Below are positions 43,561 to 50,997 of a stretch of 64,000 nucleotides of DNA, piece after piece (within the stretch, counting starts at the first letter, position 1; each line of letters begins with the position of its first letter). The notes beneath the pieces were generated by a model. The model did no database searches. It was not told where the DNA came from and saw only the letters and a list, made by a program, of their open reading frames with translations. Source of the DNA: Desulfocurvibacter africanus subsp. africanus DSM 2603 (GTDB taxonomy: Bacteria; Desulfobacterota; Desulfovibrionia; Desulfovibrionales; Desulfovibrionaceae); the NCBI RefSeq assembly GCF_000422545.1, contig NZ_KE383873.1:163435-227434 (forward strand), given 5' to 3'. The position numbers and the translations under genes were made by a program.

Positions 43561-44463
43561 CTAACGTCCGAAAGCTAGTTTGGCCGCTGCCAGATCCCAT
43601 AGTGCGTGACCCACGGACTTGAAGATCACCGGACCCTTCTCGGGCTTGTCCTTGTCTTCCACGTCCTCCAGGGCCATGACCGTCGACCAGTCCACGCCGG
43701 CCTGGATGAAATCGCCGGCCTCTTCCATCGCGCCTTCCATGGTGTCCACGAACAGCCTGGACTTGCGCACGAGCTCCGGCGGCAACTCGGTGGCATCGGG
43801 CGTGAAGGAGCCGATGGCCGCGATGAAGGCGTCGTCGCGCACCTCGGGACCGATGACCGGCGTGCGGCTCGTGGTGGCGGTTATGATGACCGTGCACTTG
43901 TCCATGGCCTCGGCAGGCGAGGACACGACCTCGGCATCCAACCCCCAGGACTTGGCCTCTCGAGCCAGTTCCCGAGCGCTCGAGCCGTGCCTGGAATAGA
44001 TATAGGCTTTTTCCGAAACCAGGGCCTCGCGGAAGGCACGCAGGTGCTCGCGGGCCTGTGCGCCTGCGCCGACTACGAGGATCGGGCCGTAGGGGTCCGG
44101 GGCAACCTTGCGCGCGGCGAGCATGGTCAGGGCGGCGGTGCGCCTGGCGGTCAGGGCCATGCCATCCAGGACGCCGAGACGGGAGCCGTCGTCGGTATCG
44201 ATGACCACCACCTCTCCCTGGATGGTCGGCATGCGTCGCACCGCGTAGTTGTCCGGGTGCACGGTGACCAGTTTGACCACGGCCAGGGAGCCCTGGGAGG
44301 CCGGCATGATCAGCAGCGTGCCCTTGTCCTCCATCTGCACGGTCATTCGCGCGGGAGCCACGGCCTTGCCAGTCTTCTTGGCCTGGAGCATGGCGTCGAT
44401 CGACCGGGCCAGGGCCCGGAAGGGGAGCATGTCGAAGGTTTCCTGGCGGTCGTAGGCGCGCAT
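43561..44463 (-). CDS. Ornithine cyclodeaminase / mu-crystallin family protein
   Basis: Cytoplasmic NAD(P)-dependent enzyme of 300 residues. The N-terminal substrate domain includes KLVTVHPDNYAVRRMPTIQGEVVVID, and the Rossmann motif is LVVGAGAQAREHLRAF (about 131-146). ITATTSRTPVI and AIGSFTPDATELPPELV are further family blocks. Members act as ornithine cyclodeaminase, alanine dehydrogenase or pyrroline-2-carboxylate reductase; substrate cannot be fixed. It starts 2 bases after the DUF554 gene ends and is likely its operon partner. Confidence 0.85.
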   Translation of the reverse strand: MRAYDRQETFDMLPFRALARSIDAMLQAKKTGKAVAPARMTVQMEDKGTLLIMPASQGSLAVVKLVTVHPDNYAVRRMPTIQGEVVVIDTDDGSRLGVLDGMALTARRTAALTMLAARKVAPDPYGPILVVGAGAQAREHLRAFREALVSEKAYIYSRHGSSARELAREAKSWGLDAEVVSSPAEAMDKCTVIITATTSRTPVIGPEVRDDAFIAAIGSFTPDATELPPELVRKSRLFVDTMEGAMEEAGDFIQAGVDWSTVMALEDVEDKDKPEKGPVIFKSVGHALWDLAAAKLAFGR

Positions 44464-44465
44464 GT

Positions 44466-45155
44466 CTAGCCCTCCGCGAAGATTTTGGCCAGGATCACGA
44501 TGAATCCCAGGGCCGGCAAGAGATTGCTGATGCGGATGTAGGTAAGTTTCATGAGGTTTATGCCAATGCCGATGATGAGTAAACCACCTACCGCAGTCAG
44601 TTCGGTGACAAGGCCCGGGGTGATGACTTCGCGGAACATGGAGGCGAACATGGTCAGTGAGAACTGGTACAGGAACAGCGGCACGGCCGAGAAGAGCACG
44701 CCTATGCCGTAGGTCGAGGCCAGGGCGATGGAGGCGAATCCGTCGAGCATGGATTTGGTGAACAGGAGCGTCGGGTCGCCGCGCAGGCCTTCGTCAAAGG
44801 AACCCAGGATGGCCATGGAGCCGACGCAGTAGAGCAGCGAGGCGGTGATCATGCCATCGGTGAACATGGTGTTGCGGCTGCGCACGAGCCTCTTCACCCG
44901 GTCTCCCAGGCTGGCGAAGAATTCCTCCAGGTGCAGCAGCTCGCCCGTGACGCCACCTAAAAGTATGGCGAAGATCATGAGCAGCGGATTGCTGAACTTG
45001 AGGGCCATCTGCACGCCGATAATGAAGGTGCATAAGCCCAGGCCCTGAAATACGAGATTGCGGATGTTTTCTGGAAAGCGGCGGCCGATGACAAGGCCGA
45101 TGGTTCCGCCGCCTAGAATGGCGGCGACATTGACGATGGTGCCGACGGGAAGCAT
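44466..45155 (-). CDS. DUF554 membrane protein (YdfK/YqgA-like)
   Basis: Integral membrane protein of 229 residues with about seven helices. Typical marks are ILGGGTIGLVIGRRFPENIRNLVFQGLGLCTFIIGVQMAL and GMITASLLYCVGSMAILGSFDEGLRGDPTLLFTKSMLDGFASIALASTYGIGVLFSAVPLFLYQ. The family function is unknown. First gene of a two-gene unit with the ornithine-cyclodeaminase-like protein. Confidence 0.87.
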   Translation of the reverse strand: MLPVGTIVNVAAILGGGTIGLVIGRRFPENIRNLVFQGLGLCTFIIGVQMALKFSNPLLMIFAILLGGVTGELLHLEEFFASLGDRVKRLVRSRNTMFTDGMITASLLYCVGSMAILGSFDEGLRGDPTLLFTKSMLDGFASIALASTYGIGVLFSAVPLFLYQFSLTMFASMFREVITPGLVTELTAVGGLLIIGIGINLMKLTYIRISNLLPALGFIVILAKIFAEG

Positions 45156-45223
45156 GCAAGTCCCCCTGTTTAAGAGGGGTCACAATGGAGAAACTGCTTT
45201 CCACTGTCAATAACCGGCCTGGC

Positions 45224-45252
45224 TTGACAGTAAGCACTCACTGCCATAAAAG
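45224..45252 (+). promoter_or_regulatory. Sigma-70 promoter of tRNA-Leu
   Basis: Perfect TTGACA (45224-45229), 17-base spacer and TAAAAG (45247-45252) 11 bases before the tRNA 5' end. It lies outside the inserted element, so tRNA transcription is kept. Confidence 0.6.
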
Positions 45253-45263
45253 ACCTTTTTTAC

Positions 45264-45350
45264 GCCGGGATGGCGGAATTGGTAGACGCAGCGGACTCAA
45301 AATCCGCCGGTCGCAAGGCCATGGGGGTTCAACTCCCCCTCCCGGTACCA
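45264..45350 (+). tRNA. tRNA-Leu (CAA anticodon), attachment site of the element
   Basis: 87-nt class II tRNA starting GCCGGGATGGCGGAATTGG, anticodon loop CTCAAAA, long variable arm, T-loop GGTTCAACTCC, acceptor end CCCGGTACCA with encoded CCA. Its 3' part from 45291 belongs to the 108-bp repeat also found at 60951, so insertion reconstituted the gene. Confidence 0.95.
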
Positions 45351-45398
45351 GAAGTATTTCAAGGCGTTAGTAGCTTCCATAGGAAGAGACTGGCGCCT
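45291..45398 (+). repeat. attL: 108-bp direct repeat over the tRNA-Leu 3' end
   Basis: Runs from GCGGACTCAAAATCCGCC in the anticodon stem to ...GACTGGCGCCT, 48 bp past the tRNA. It is identical to 60951-61058. It marks the left junction of the integrated element. Confidence 0.93.
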
Positions 45399-45647
45399 TT
45401 GTTTTTGCTCTTGGGGAAAATATGGGGAACAAGATTCGCTGGGCGGCGGGAAAGCTGAACTAGCGAAGCATGGCCGCGCTTGAGGGCTCCAGCGAAAGTG
45501 GTACCTCTGGGCACAGTTCGGGACTTCAATGTGCAACTCGGTACATTTGCGCGCAGGTACTATACAAAACTTAGCTTGCAACTTATTGTGCACACAGTTC
45601 ATGGGATTTGCGTTTGTCGCAAGCCCTAGAATAAGGCTTTGAGAAGT

Positions 45648-45681
45648 AAAACCGTCTGGCCTTGCCGGACCAGACGGTTTT
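45648..45681. terminator. Bidirectional hairpin terminator inside the element
   Basis: AAAACCGTCTGG (45648-45659) and CCAGACGGTTTT (45670-45681) are perfect arms with A- and T-tracts on the two sides. It may insulate the tRNA-Leu transcript from the element. 45399-45832 otherwise holds no supported gene. Confidence 0.75.
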
Positions 45682-45832
45682 ACGGGTGGATGCCCTCAAT
45701 CCTAGACAAGGGCATCCGGCCATTACTCCGAAGGCATGGCCTGGATAGCAAGAGGCTTTGGGATACTAATTGCTATCATGCCTGACGGGCAATGGGCAAG
45801 CCCTTAACCCTGTCTGGAAAGGCAGAATAAAA

Positions 45833-45964
45833 ATGGCTAACGACCGCAAGATTGGACGTGACGCAGGAAACGGACAGTTTATCCCTGTGAAGGAAGCTGA
45901 ACGTCGCCCGAAAACCACGGTCATTGAGAAGATTCCCGCCCCGAAGCCCAGCAAAAAGAAGTAG
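45833..45964 (+). CDS. Small conserved protein (43 residues)
   Basis: Starts MANDRKIGRDAGNGQFIPVK and ends in a Lys-rich tail (PAPKPSKKK). The pattern RKIGRDAxxGQFIPVKEAxRRPKTT is a known small family in proteobacterial genomes, often of uncertain annotation. GGCAG lies upstream, a modest ribosome-binding site. An in-frame ATG further upstream lacks one. Function unknown; carried on the element. Confidence 0.65.
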   Translation: MANDRKIGRDAGNGQFIPVKEAERRPKTTVIEKIPAPKPSKKK

Positions 45965-46181
45965 TCTGTATATGTGCCGGGTGTCAGGCCCGCCCGGCAC
46001 CCTTAAATTTTCACTAAGCCCTTATTGTGCGGTATCAAATAGGTCTTGCCGCAAGCATTCAGCTAGCCGGCGGAAGGCGACTGTCCTGTTCGGCATTCGT
46101 AGTAACATAGAATACAATCAACAAAATTAAGCAAATGGCCTCTGCTGGGCCAGTCTATTAGCCCTTAATTAGAGGAATGCT

Positions 46182-47186
46182 ATGAGTAATGATGGTATTA
46201 AGCTGACCAAGAGTGACTATTGGTTCATCTTTCTTGGGCTGGCATTTGTTAGTGCATTTATATACCACTTTGCATATTGGAATACTTTTGGTATTAACAT
46301 ATACGAGTACATGAGTCCTTCCGATGTGCTTATTAGTACCTTGTTTCCAATAATGGAGGCAAGCTGGCTTTCTATTGTTCTGTGGTTATTCCTGCTTTTT
46401 GGTGTTCTGCCTAGGTTGATGTCTTACAATGAACAAGCCATCTCTAAAACAAAGCAGGCTAAAGAAACTGCTGAAAGCATGCGAGAAGTTCTCACTCAAT
46501 GCAAGCAAGGAGAGGTGAGAGATTGTGTCAGGTGTCATGAATTAGAACACCATTTAGATTCTACTAGTAATGATGTAGAAAAAATAACAAAAACTCGAAA
46601 ATTTTTTTACTACCTGGAACGAGCTGCTCTTTATATTATGTATGCTTTCATAGGCTTCTTTTTGATTGGAGTCTGGCAATTTGATAGCGACCTCTTGTTA
46701 ACCTTTTTGTCGTATTTCATTTTTTATGGGCTTGTAAAAATGCTATACAAAAGTGGGCGCATTCAAAACTTTTTGGAAAGTATTAACATTGGTTTTCCGA
46801 TTGTTATTGTTATTATCATGGTGTTGTTTAGTTCCTTTGCTTGGTCTAGGACTGCGGCTTTTTTCGTTGATAAAGAATACTATTACACGAAGGTGACTCC
46901 AGAATTGCTAGATTTGAAAATCGAGTCAAAAACAGATGAGGTCCCTTTAATTTATCTAGGTAAGGCTGGAGACTATATCTTCCTGCGCTTGGCAAAAGAT
47001 ATTGTCATAAAGAAATGGACTCCTGATATGATATTGCGATTGCAGTTGTGTCGGAGTAACGAGCTAGTGAAGAAGAAACAAGAGAACATCATCTATAGGA
47101 CCTTTGAACGCATTAAGCATTGGACTTCATATTTCCGCCTCAGAGAGGCTTCTCAGCCGACAGAGACCGCTCTTCGTACAGAATAA
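46182..47186 (+). CDS. AT-rich multi-pass membrane protein, element cargo
   Basis: Protein of 334 residues with about five hydrophobic segments (near 14-33, 57-80, 148-172, 178-195, 208-228). A cytoplasmic loop (about 85-140) is charged and coiled-coil-like with a CVRCHELEHH cluster, and the C-terminal domain of about 100 residues is soluble. Base composition is far more AT-rich than the rest of the element, and the gene is on the opposite strand from the structural genes, which is typical of separately acquired cargo (moron). Superinfection exclusion or abortive defence is plausible but not shown. Confidence 0.7.
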   Translation: MSNDGIKLTKSDYWFIFLGLAFVSAFIYHFAYWNTFGINIYEYMSPSDVLISTLFPIMEASWLSIVLWLFLLFGVLPRLMSYNEQAISKTKQAKETAESMREVLTQCKQGEVRDCVRCHELEHHLDSTSNDVEKITKTRKFFYYLERAALYIMYAFIGFFLIGVWQFDSDLLLTFLSYFIFYGLVKMLYKSGRIQNFLESINIGFPIVIVIIMVLFSSFAWSRTAAFFVDKEYYYTKVTPELLDLKIESKTDEVPLIYLGKAGDYIFLRLAKDIVIKKWTPDMILRLQLCRSNELVKKKQENIIYRTFERIKHWTSYFRLREASQPTETALRTE

Positions 47187-47200
47187 CGTTTATGCATTTA

Positions 47201-47227
47201 AGGGCCGGGAGCCAATCTCCCGGCCCT
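47201..47227 (+). terminator. Terminator of the cargo gene
   Basis: AGGGCCGGGAG-CCAAT-CTCCCGGCCCT starts 15 bases after the stop codon and is followed by CTCTCATTTC. Its loop matches that of the next hairpin. Confidence 0.65.
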
Positions 47228-47256
47228 CTCTCATTTCTACACCGAATCAGATTGAA

Positions 47257-47279
47257 GGGCCGGAGCCAATCTCCGGCCC
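47257..47279 (-). terminator. Terminator of the capsid operon
   Basis: GGGCCGGAG-CCAAT-CTCCGGCCC lies 10 bases after the capsid stop codon on the minus strand. It is a close copy of the hairpin at 47201, as if one was duplicated between the convergent genes. Confidence 0.6.
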
Positions 47280-47288
47280 GAAATGCCG

Positions 47289-48200
47289 TTAGGCGTTCTT
47301 GATGCCCTGGAGCCGAGCCGCCGCCTTCGGATGGAAGATGGCGATACTCGAAATCCATTCGATGAGGGTCTGATAGAAGACGTCCTTCAAGCCCTGGTCA
47401 ATGACTTCCATGGGCGAAGCCTGCAGGCCCGAAACCCATTCCATGACGCCGAAGCGGACGGCATAGATGGACGTGCAGGCAGCAGCACTGCCGGCGCTGT
47501 CGGCTTCGGTGAAGCTCAGGATTTCGTTGCCGTCCTTGTCCACTTCGATGACGCCGATGGGAATGCCAGCATAGGTCGGAATCATGCGGCCGAAGCTGTC
47601 GGAGACAACCTCGGTAGCCTGGCCGGCGGCCCGCATAAGCGTATTCACCTTGCGGCGCATGGCCTTGTTCATAAAGAGCACGCCCGGGCCAGCCTGGACG
47701 GAATCAATCAGCTCGTCCAGCTTGGCGAGCGTCAGGGCATCGCCGCCGGTGGAAGCGCCCGCGTCAATGACCTGGGAGCCGGTAAGGCGCTTCTCCAGGC
47801 CGTCGAAAGAAAGCGTGTTGGCGTCCGTGTCGCCCTTGAAGAACGCCTTCGTCCACTCCAGAGCAGCGGCCTTGGCCTTCATGGCATCGTGAATGGCGCG
47901 CAGGTCGTTCACGTTGCCCTGAGTCTTGACCTGGGCGCGGTCCACCTTGGAGATGCCGCCGAAAATCTTCAGGCTCTCCGTGTACGGGTTCACGACGCCC
48001 GTAGACTCGTCATAGGTCTGGTTGTAGTCGCGGAAGGCGATGCCCGGAAGGGTCTTCTCCAGGTTATAGCTGTAGGCGTTACCGTTCACTGTCAGGAACG
48101 GCAGGCGCTCCAGGACGGGAGAGGTACGCGGGAAGATTTCGATGATGCCGCGCTGAAGCGGGTTCTGGATGAGCTTAGAGGCCTCGGTCAGAGTAAGCAT
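47289..48200 (-). CDS. Phage major capsid protein
   Basis: Head shell protein of 303 residues. The N-terminus MLTLTEASKLIQNPLQRGIIEIF and the middle block FNKAMRRKVNTLMRAAGQ (here VLFMNKAMRRKVNTL), followed by VSDSFGRMIPTYAGIPIGVIEVDKDGNEIL, are typical of a capsid group in small tailed phages. The start at 48200 is chosen by homology style; 35 more in-frame residues upstream look non-coding. No prohead protease or N-terminal delta domain is seen, which fits the separate scaffold-like protein upstream. Last gene of the structural operon. Confidence 0.82.
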   Translation of the reverse strand: MLTLTEASKLIQNPLQRGIIEIFPRTSPVLERLPFLTVNGNAYSYNLEKTLPGIAFRDYNQTYDESTGVVNPYTESLKIFGGISKVDRAQVKTQGNVNDLRAIHDAMKAKAAALEWTKAFFKGDTDANTLSFDGLEKRLTGSQVIDAGASTGGDALTLAKLDELIDSVQAGPGVLFMNKAMRRKVNTLMRAAGQATEVVSDSFGRMIPTYAGIPIGVIEVDKDGNEILSFTEADSAGSAAACTSIYAVRFGVMEWVSGLQASPMEVIDQGLKDVFYQTLIEWISSIAIFHPKAAARLQGIKNA

Positions 48201-48266
48201 TGAAATCACTCCAAAAGGTAGTATGGTTAAAAGAATAACCGGTTGAGCCGGCTTTATGGAGGGGCG

Positions 48267-48604
48267 ATGGACTATGCTGAGCACAACTGGAATGTCGTGA
48301 AGCACGTCTTCCAGAACTATGTTACTTTCAGCAATGGAAGGCTCGTAAATGTCTGCTTGAATCCAACAATCTTTGAAGCGTTAAGCCACGCACTTCACAA
48401 GAAACGCTTTTGTCCTAAGGGTAGACTGCGGGCAGATGACAGCTTGATACTCGCCATTGGGAATTGGCTGTTTACCCTGAATATGGTGCCTTCAGGAACA
48501 CGAACTCACAGTATCAATACAAGTCCAATAATAAGCAGGCTTGGCAGTGGTTCCTTTCCAATGCGCCTGACTACTCAATGTCAAAAGCGCTGGGCCTAAG
48601 CTAA
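48267..48604 (+). pseudogene. Frameshifted small ORF between capsid and scaffold genes
   Basis: Starts MDYAEHNWNVVKHVFQNYVT behind GGAGGG (48259-48264) and reads well to about 48465 (LILAIGNW). There a -1 shift moves into a frame with more protein-like composition, AVYPEYGAFRNTNSQYQYKS...WQWFLSNAPDYSMSKALGLS, ending at 48604. Without the shift the ORF ends at 48599 with an implausible tail. It may be an indel-broken gene or, less likely, programmed frameshifting. No family recognised. Confidence 0.35.
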
Positions 48605-48948
48605 TTGCCGTAGCCCATGGCAAGCATTTGATGCGGCGTCATGCCGTCCAGGTCCGCTGGCTTCTTGCCGCTGGGCTGCTTGCTGTCCGGGCTGTTCGCG
48701 GCCGGCTTGGCGAAGAGGCCCTTCTTCTGAGCCTGCCGAATCCATTTGATTTGCTCGGCAGGCGGAAGGCCGCCGGGAATCAGCTCGCGCATGTTCTCGG
48801 GAATGTCCGCCTTCAGGTCTTCCAGAACGCTCGAAAGGGCGTCCTGCATGGCCTTCAGCTCTTGATTCTCCTGGGTTGCGGGCTCGCCGTTCCCCGTGGG
48901 TTCCCCATTGCCGGCAGGCTCGCCGGCCTGCTTGTTCTCGTCAGACAT
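48601..48948 (-). CDS. Putative capsid scaffolding protein
   Basis: Acidic, helix-rich protein of 115 residues between portal and capsid genes. The N-terminus is a low-complexity EPAGNGEP repeat, then a helical segment (QENQELKAMQDALSSVLEDLKADI) and a Lys/Pro-rich tail (KKPADLDGMTPHQMLAMGYGN). Position, size and composition fit a scaffold or scaffold-like assembly protein; no sequence signature proves it. Confidence 0.55.
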   Translation of the reverse strand: MSDENKQAGEPAGNGEPTGNGEPATQENQELKAMQDALSSVLEDLKADIPENMRELIPGGLPPAEQIKWIRQAQKKGLFAKPAANSPDSKQPSGKKPADLDGMTPHQMLAMGYGN

Positions 48949-48958
48949 GGTTTTTCTC

Positions 48959-50311
48959 CTATTCGGTCAGAAAGTCGGGTTCATTGTTAGCCATAGCCGG
49001 GCTCTTGAGCTTGGCCCGGAAGGTCTGCCGCTGGAGCAGGTAGGCTTCCGCCTCTTCTCGGGTTTTGATGTCCGGGTTCATCTCCTGGACAATATCGGCT
49101 TCGTCCTTGATGCCCATGGAAAGCAGGCTCTCCCAGGCGGCAATCTGCTCGCCTTGTGACGCCTTGGGCTTCAGGTCGTAAAAGTCCACGGACAGTTGCG
49201 CCTTCTCGGAAAGCTGGCGGCCGGCGTTGTGAGCGTTCCAGACAACGCGCATGACCTCGAAAAGGCGCTTCTCGTAGGTCCGGAAAAGCTCTATGTCGTC
49301 GCTTCGCTTCTCCTGAAGCTCTCGGTTCTCGATGAGCCTGGATATGCCGCTCTCTTCGCGCGCCTCCGTGGACAGGCTGGACGCTGGCAAGCCGTTCGTG
49401 ATGGCCGCCTGCTTGATGAGGAAGTCAATGCTCTTCAGGATGTCCAGAATCGGCGCGTTCGGAGCCGCAAAGCCCAGTTCGCCGTTCTCAGGAAGCGAAA
49501 CGAGCGAGCCCGGCCCGACTTGATAGACCGGGTTCAGCTCGGAGCCTTCGCCGCCTTTCAGATAGCCCACGCCGAAGCCCTGCTTCTCTATGATGAAGAG
49601 AAGGTCAGTCAGCTTCGTATTGATGGCCTCTTGCAGGGCTATCAGGTCGTCGCCGCCTTCAAGCCAGAAGTCGCCGGCTGGGATGCCGTCCCAGAGAGGC
49701 ACGAAGGGCAGAACGCCATACGGGTTCGGCTCCTGGCCTATCGTATGACCTCGCGCGTCCAGCGTCGTAACGCTCTCAGCGGTCCAGCGCTTGAATACGG
49801 TATCTTCATCGCGGCCCGACTCCGGAAAGTGCGTCACGATGACGGCTTTCAGCTCTTCCGGCGTGTCTCCGGTCTCCACGTCCAGAACGTGAGGTTGGAG
49901 TAGGTCCAGTTCCATCCGGCCTTGTCGCCACACGGGCCGAAGCATGACCGTCTTCAGGAGCTTCACTTGCCGGGCCGCTATCTTCAGCTTGAGAGACAAG
50001 CCGCAAGATTCGGCCATCTCGGAGAAGATGGCCTTGTCCTGCTCAGAGCCGTTCAAGACTTCGCGCTTGGGCGGCTCCAGATAGACCAGAGCAAGGTTGT
50101 TGATGACCTTCTTCAGCACGTTCACAAAGACGGGCTGGAAGCGCTCGGGCTCCTGGAAGCGCTGAGCGAGCAGGCCTAGAAGGTGCTCTCGGTGCTTGTC
50201 ATTGTAGAAGTCCAGGCGCTTTTGTGCTTCCTGCTTGCGCCGGCTCTGAAGGATTGTCGTTACGGGCATAGGCCTTTCTCGGGTGAAGAGGTTCCAGAAT
50301 GACTTGAACAC
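48959..50311 (-). CDS. Phage portal protein
   Basis: Protein of 450 residues forming the DNA-entry ring at the head vertex. Typical marks are LKKVINNLALVYLEPP near the N-terminus, a WDGIPAGDFWLEGGDDLIALQEAINTKLTDLL region, SLSTEAREESGISRLIENRELQEKRSDDIELFRTYEKRLFEVM (helical wing and stem), and the C-terminal IVQEMNPDIKTREEAEAYL. It lies between connector and scaffold genes as in standard head modules. Confidence 0.8.
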   Translation of the reverse strand: MFKSFWNLFTRERPMPVTTILQSRRKQEAQKRLDFYNDKHREHLLGLLAQRFQEPERFQPVFVNVLKKVINNLALVYLEPPKREVLNGSEQDKAIFSEMAESCGLSLKLKIAARQVKLLKTVMLRPVWRQGRMELDLLQPHVLDVETGDTPEELKAVIVTHFPESGRDEDTVFKRWTAESVTTLDARGHTIGQEPNPYGVLPFVPLWDGIPAGDFWLEGGDDLIALQEAINTKLTDLLFIIEKQGFGVGYLKGGEGSELNPVYQVGPGSLVSLPENGELGFAAPNAPILDILKSIDFLIKQAAITNGLPASSLSTEAREESGISRLIENRELQEKRSDDIELFRTYEKRLFEVMRVVWNAHNAGRQLSEKAQLSVDFYDLKPKASQGEQIAAWESLLSMGIKDEADIVQEMNPDIKTREEAEAYLLQRQTFRAKLKSPAMANNEPDFLTE

Positions 50312-50314
50312 GGC

Positions 50315-50710
50315 CTAGACCCTCTCAAGCCGGATGCCGTTGCGGATATGCTTCCTGAGCATGAGCAGAACTTGAGGATGGAAGTTGCTCTTCAGGCTGT
50401 AGCCGCCGGCGCGAGTCAAGGACATGCTGCCCAGGCTCTTGTTCTGGACGCCTAAGGCCCTGTCCGAAAGCCCTTGCCGCATGACTTCCCGATTTTCGTA
50501 GAGGTACAGGGCTTCAAGGGCCACGGAATCAGCCAGGGTTTCCGGGTCCACGTCGGGAAGGGCTTCCTGGAGCAGTAGGCGCAAGTATGAGCTCGCAACC
50601 TGCAGGAGCTTCGCCTTTGTGGCTTCGTCCAGGGTAAACCAGGCATCTGTTCCGAACTGCGCTTCAAGGATGGCGTCCGCTTCCATGGGGTCGATGAATG
50701 GGGCTTGCAT
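50315..50710 (-). CDS. Head-tail connector-like protein
   Basis: Protein of 131 residues, 3 bases upstream of the portal gene in the same operon. It is predominantly helical with ITANDAEAILEAQFG-like opening (MEADAILEAQFGTDAWFTLDEATKAKLLQVASSYLRLLLQEALP) as seen in gp6-type or DnaT-like head-completion proteins. Exact family uncertain. Confidence 0.5.
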   Translation of the reverse strand: MQAPFIDPMEADAILEAQFGTDAWFTLDEATKAKLLQVASSYLRLLLQEALPDVDPETLADSVALEALYLYENREVMRQGLSDRALGVQNKSLGSMSLTRAGGYSLKSNFHPQVLLMLRKHIRNGIRLERV

Positions 50711-50727
50711 CGCTTACGCTCCTGGGC

Positions 50728-50994
50728 CTAGCTGCCCGCTATCTCCTGGGCCAGCTTGTTGAACTGCGGGAAGTTCAGCTTCAGCAGCACGTCACGCGGG
50801 ATGTCCGTCCGCTTCTCAAGCATGTTCAGAATGAAGTCGATTTGCTCAGCTTCGCCGCCGCCTTCCATCTGCTTGGCATCCTTGCTGCTCTGAATCATTT
50901 CTTCCACGGTCATGGGCCGGGCTTGGTACCGCTTGCCCTGAATTTCAAAGACCTTGCCTGTGCTGAACTGGTCGAGATTGATAACGCTGGACAT
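50728..50994 (-). CDS. Small phage protein, possible tail assembly chaperone
   Basis: Protein of 88 residues: KVFEIQGKRYQARPMTVEEMIQSSKDA then IDFILNMLEKRTDIPRDVLLKLNFPQFNKLAQEI. The short beta-type start followed by helices resembles tail assembly chaperones, but it lies next to the terminase, far from the tape-measure gene. Assignment is weak. Confidence 0.4.
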   Translation of the reverse strand: MSSVINLDQFSTGKVFEIQGKRYQARPMTVEEMIQSSKDAKQMEGGGEAEQIDFILNMLEKRTDIPRDVLLKLNFPQFNKLAQEIAGS

Positions 50995-50997
50995 GGC

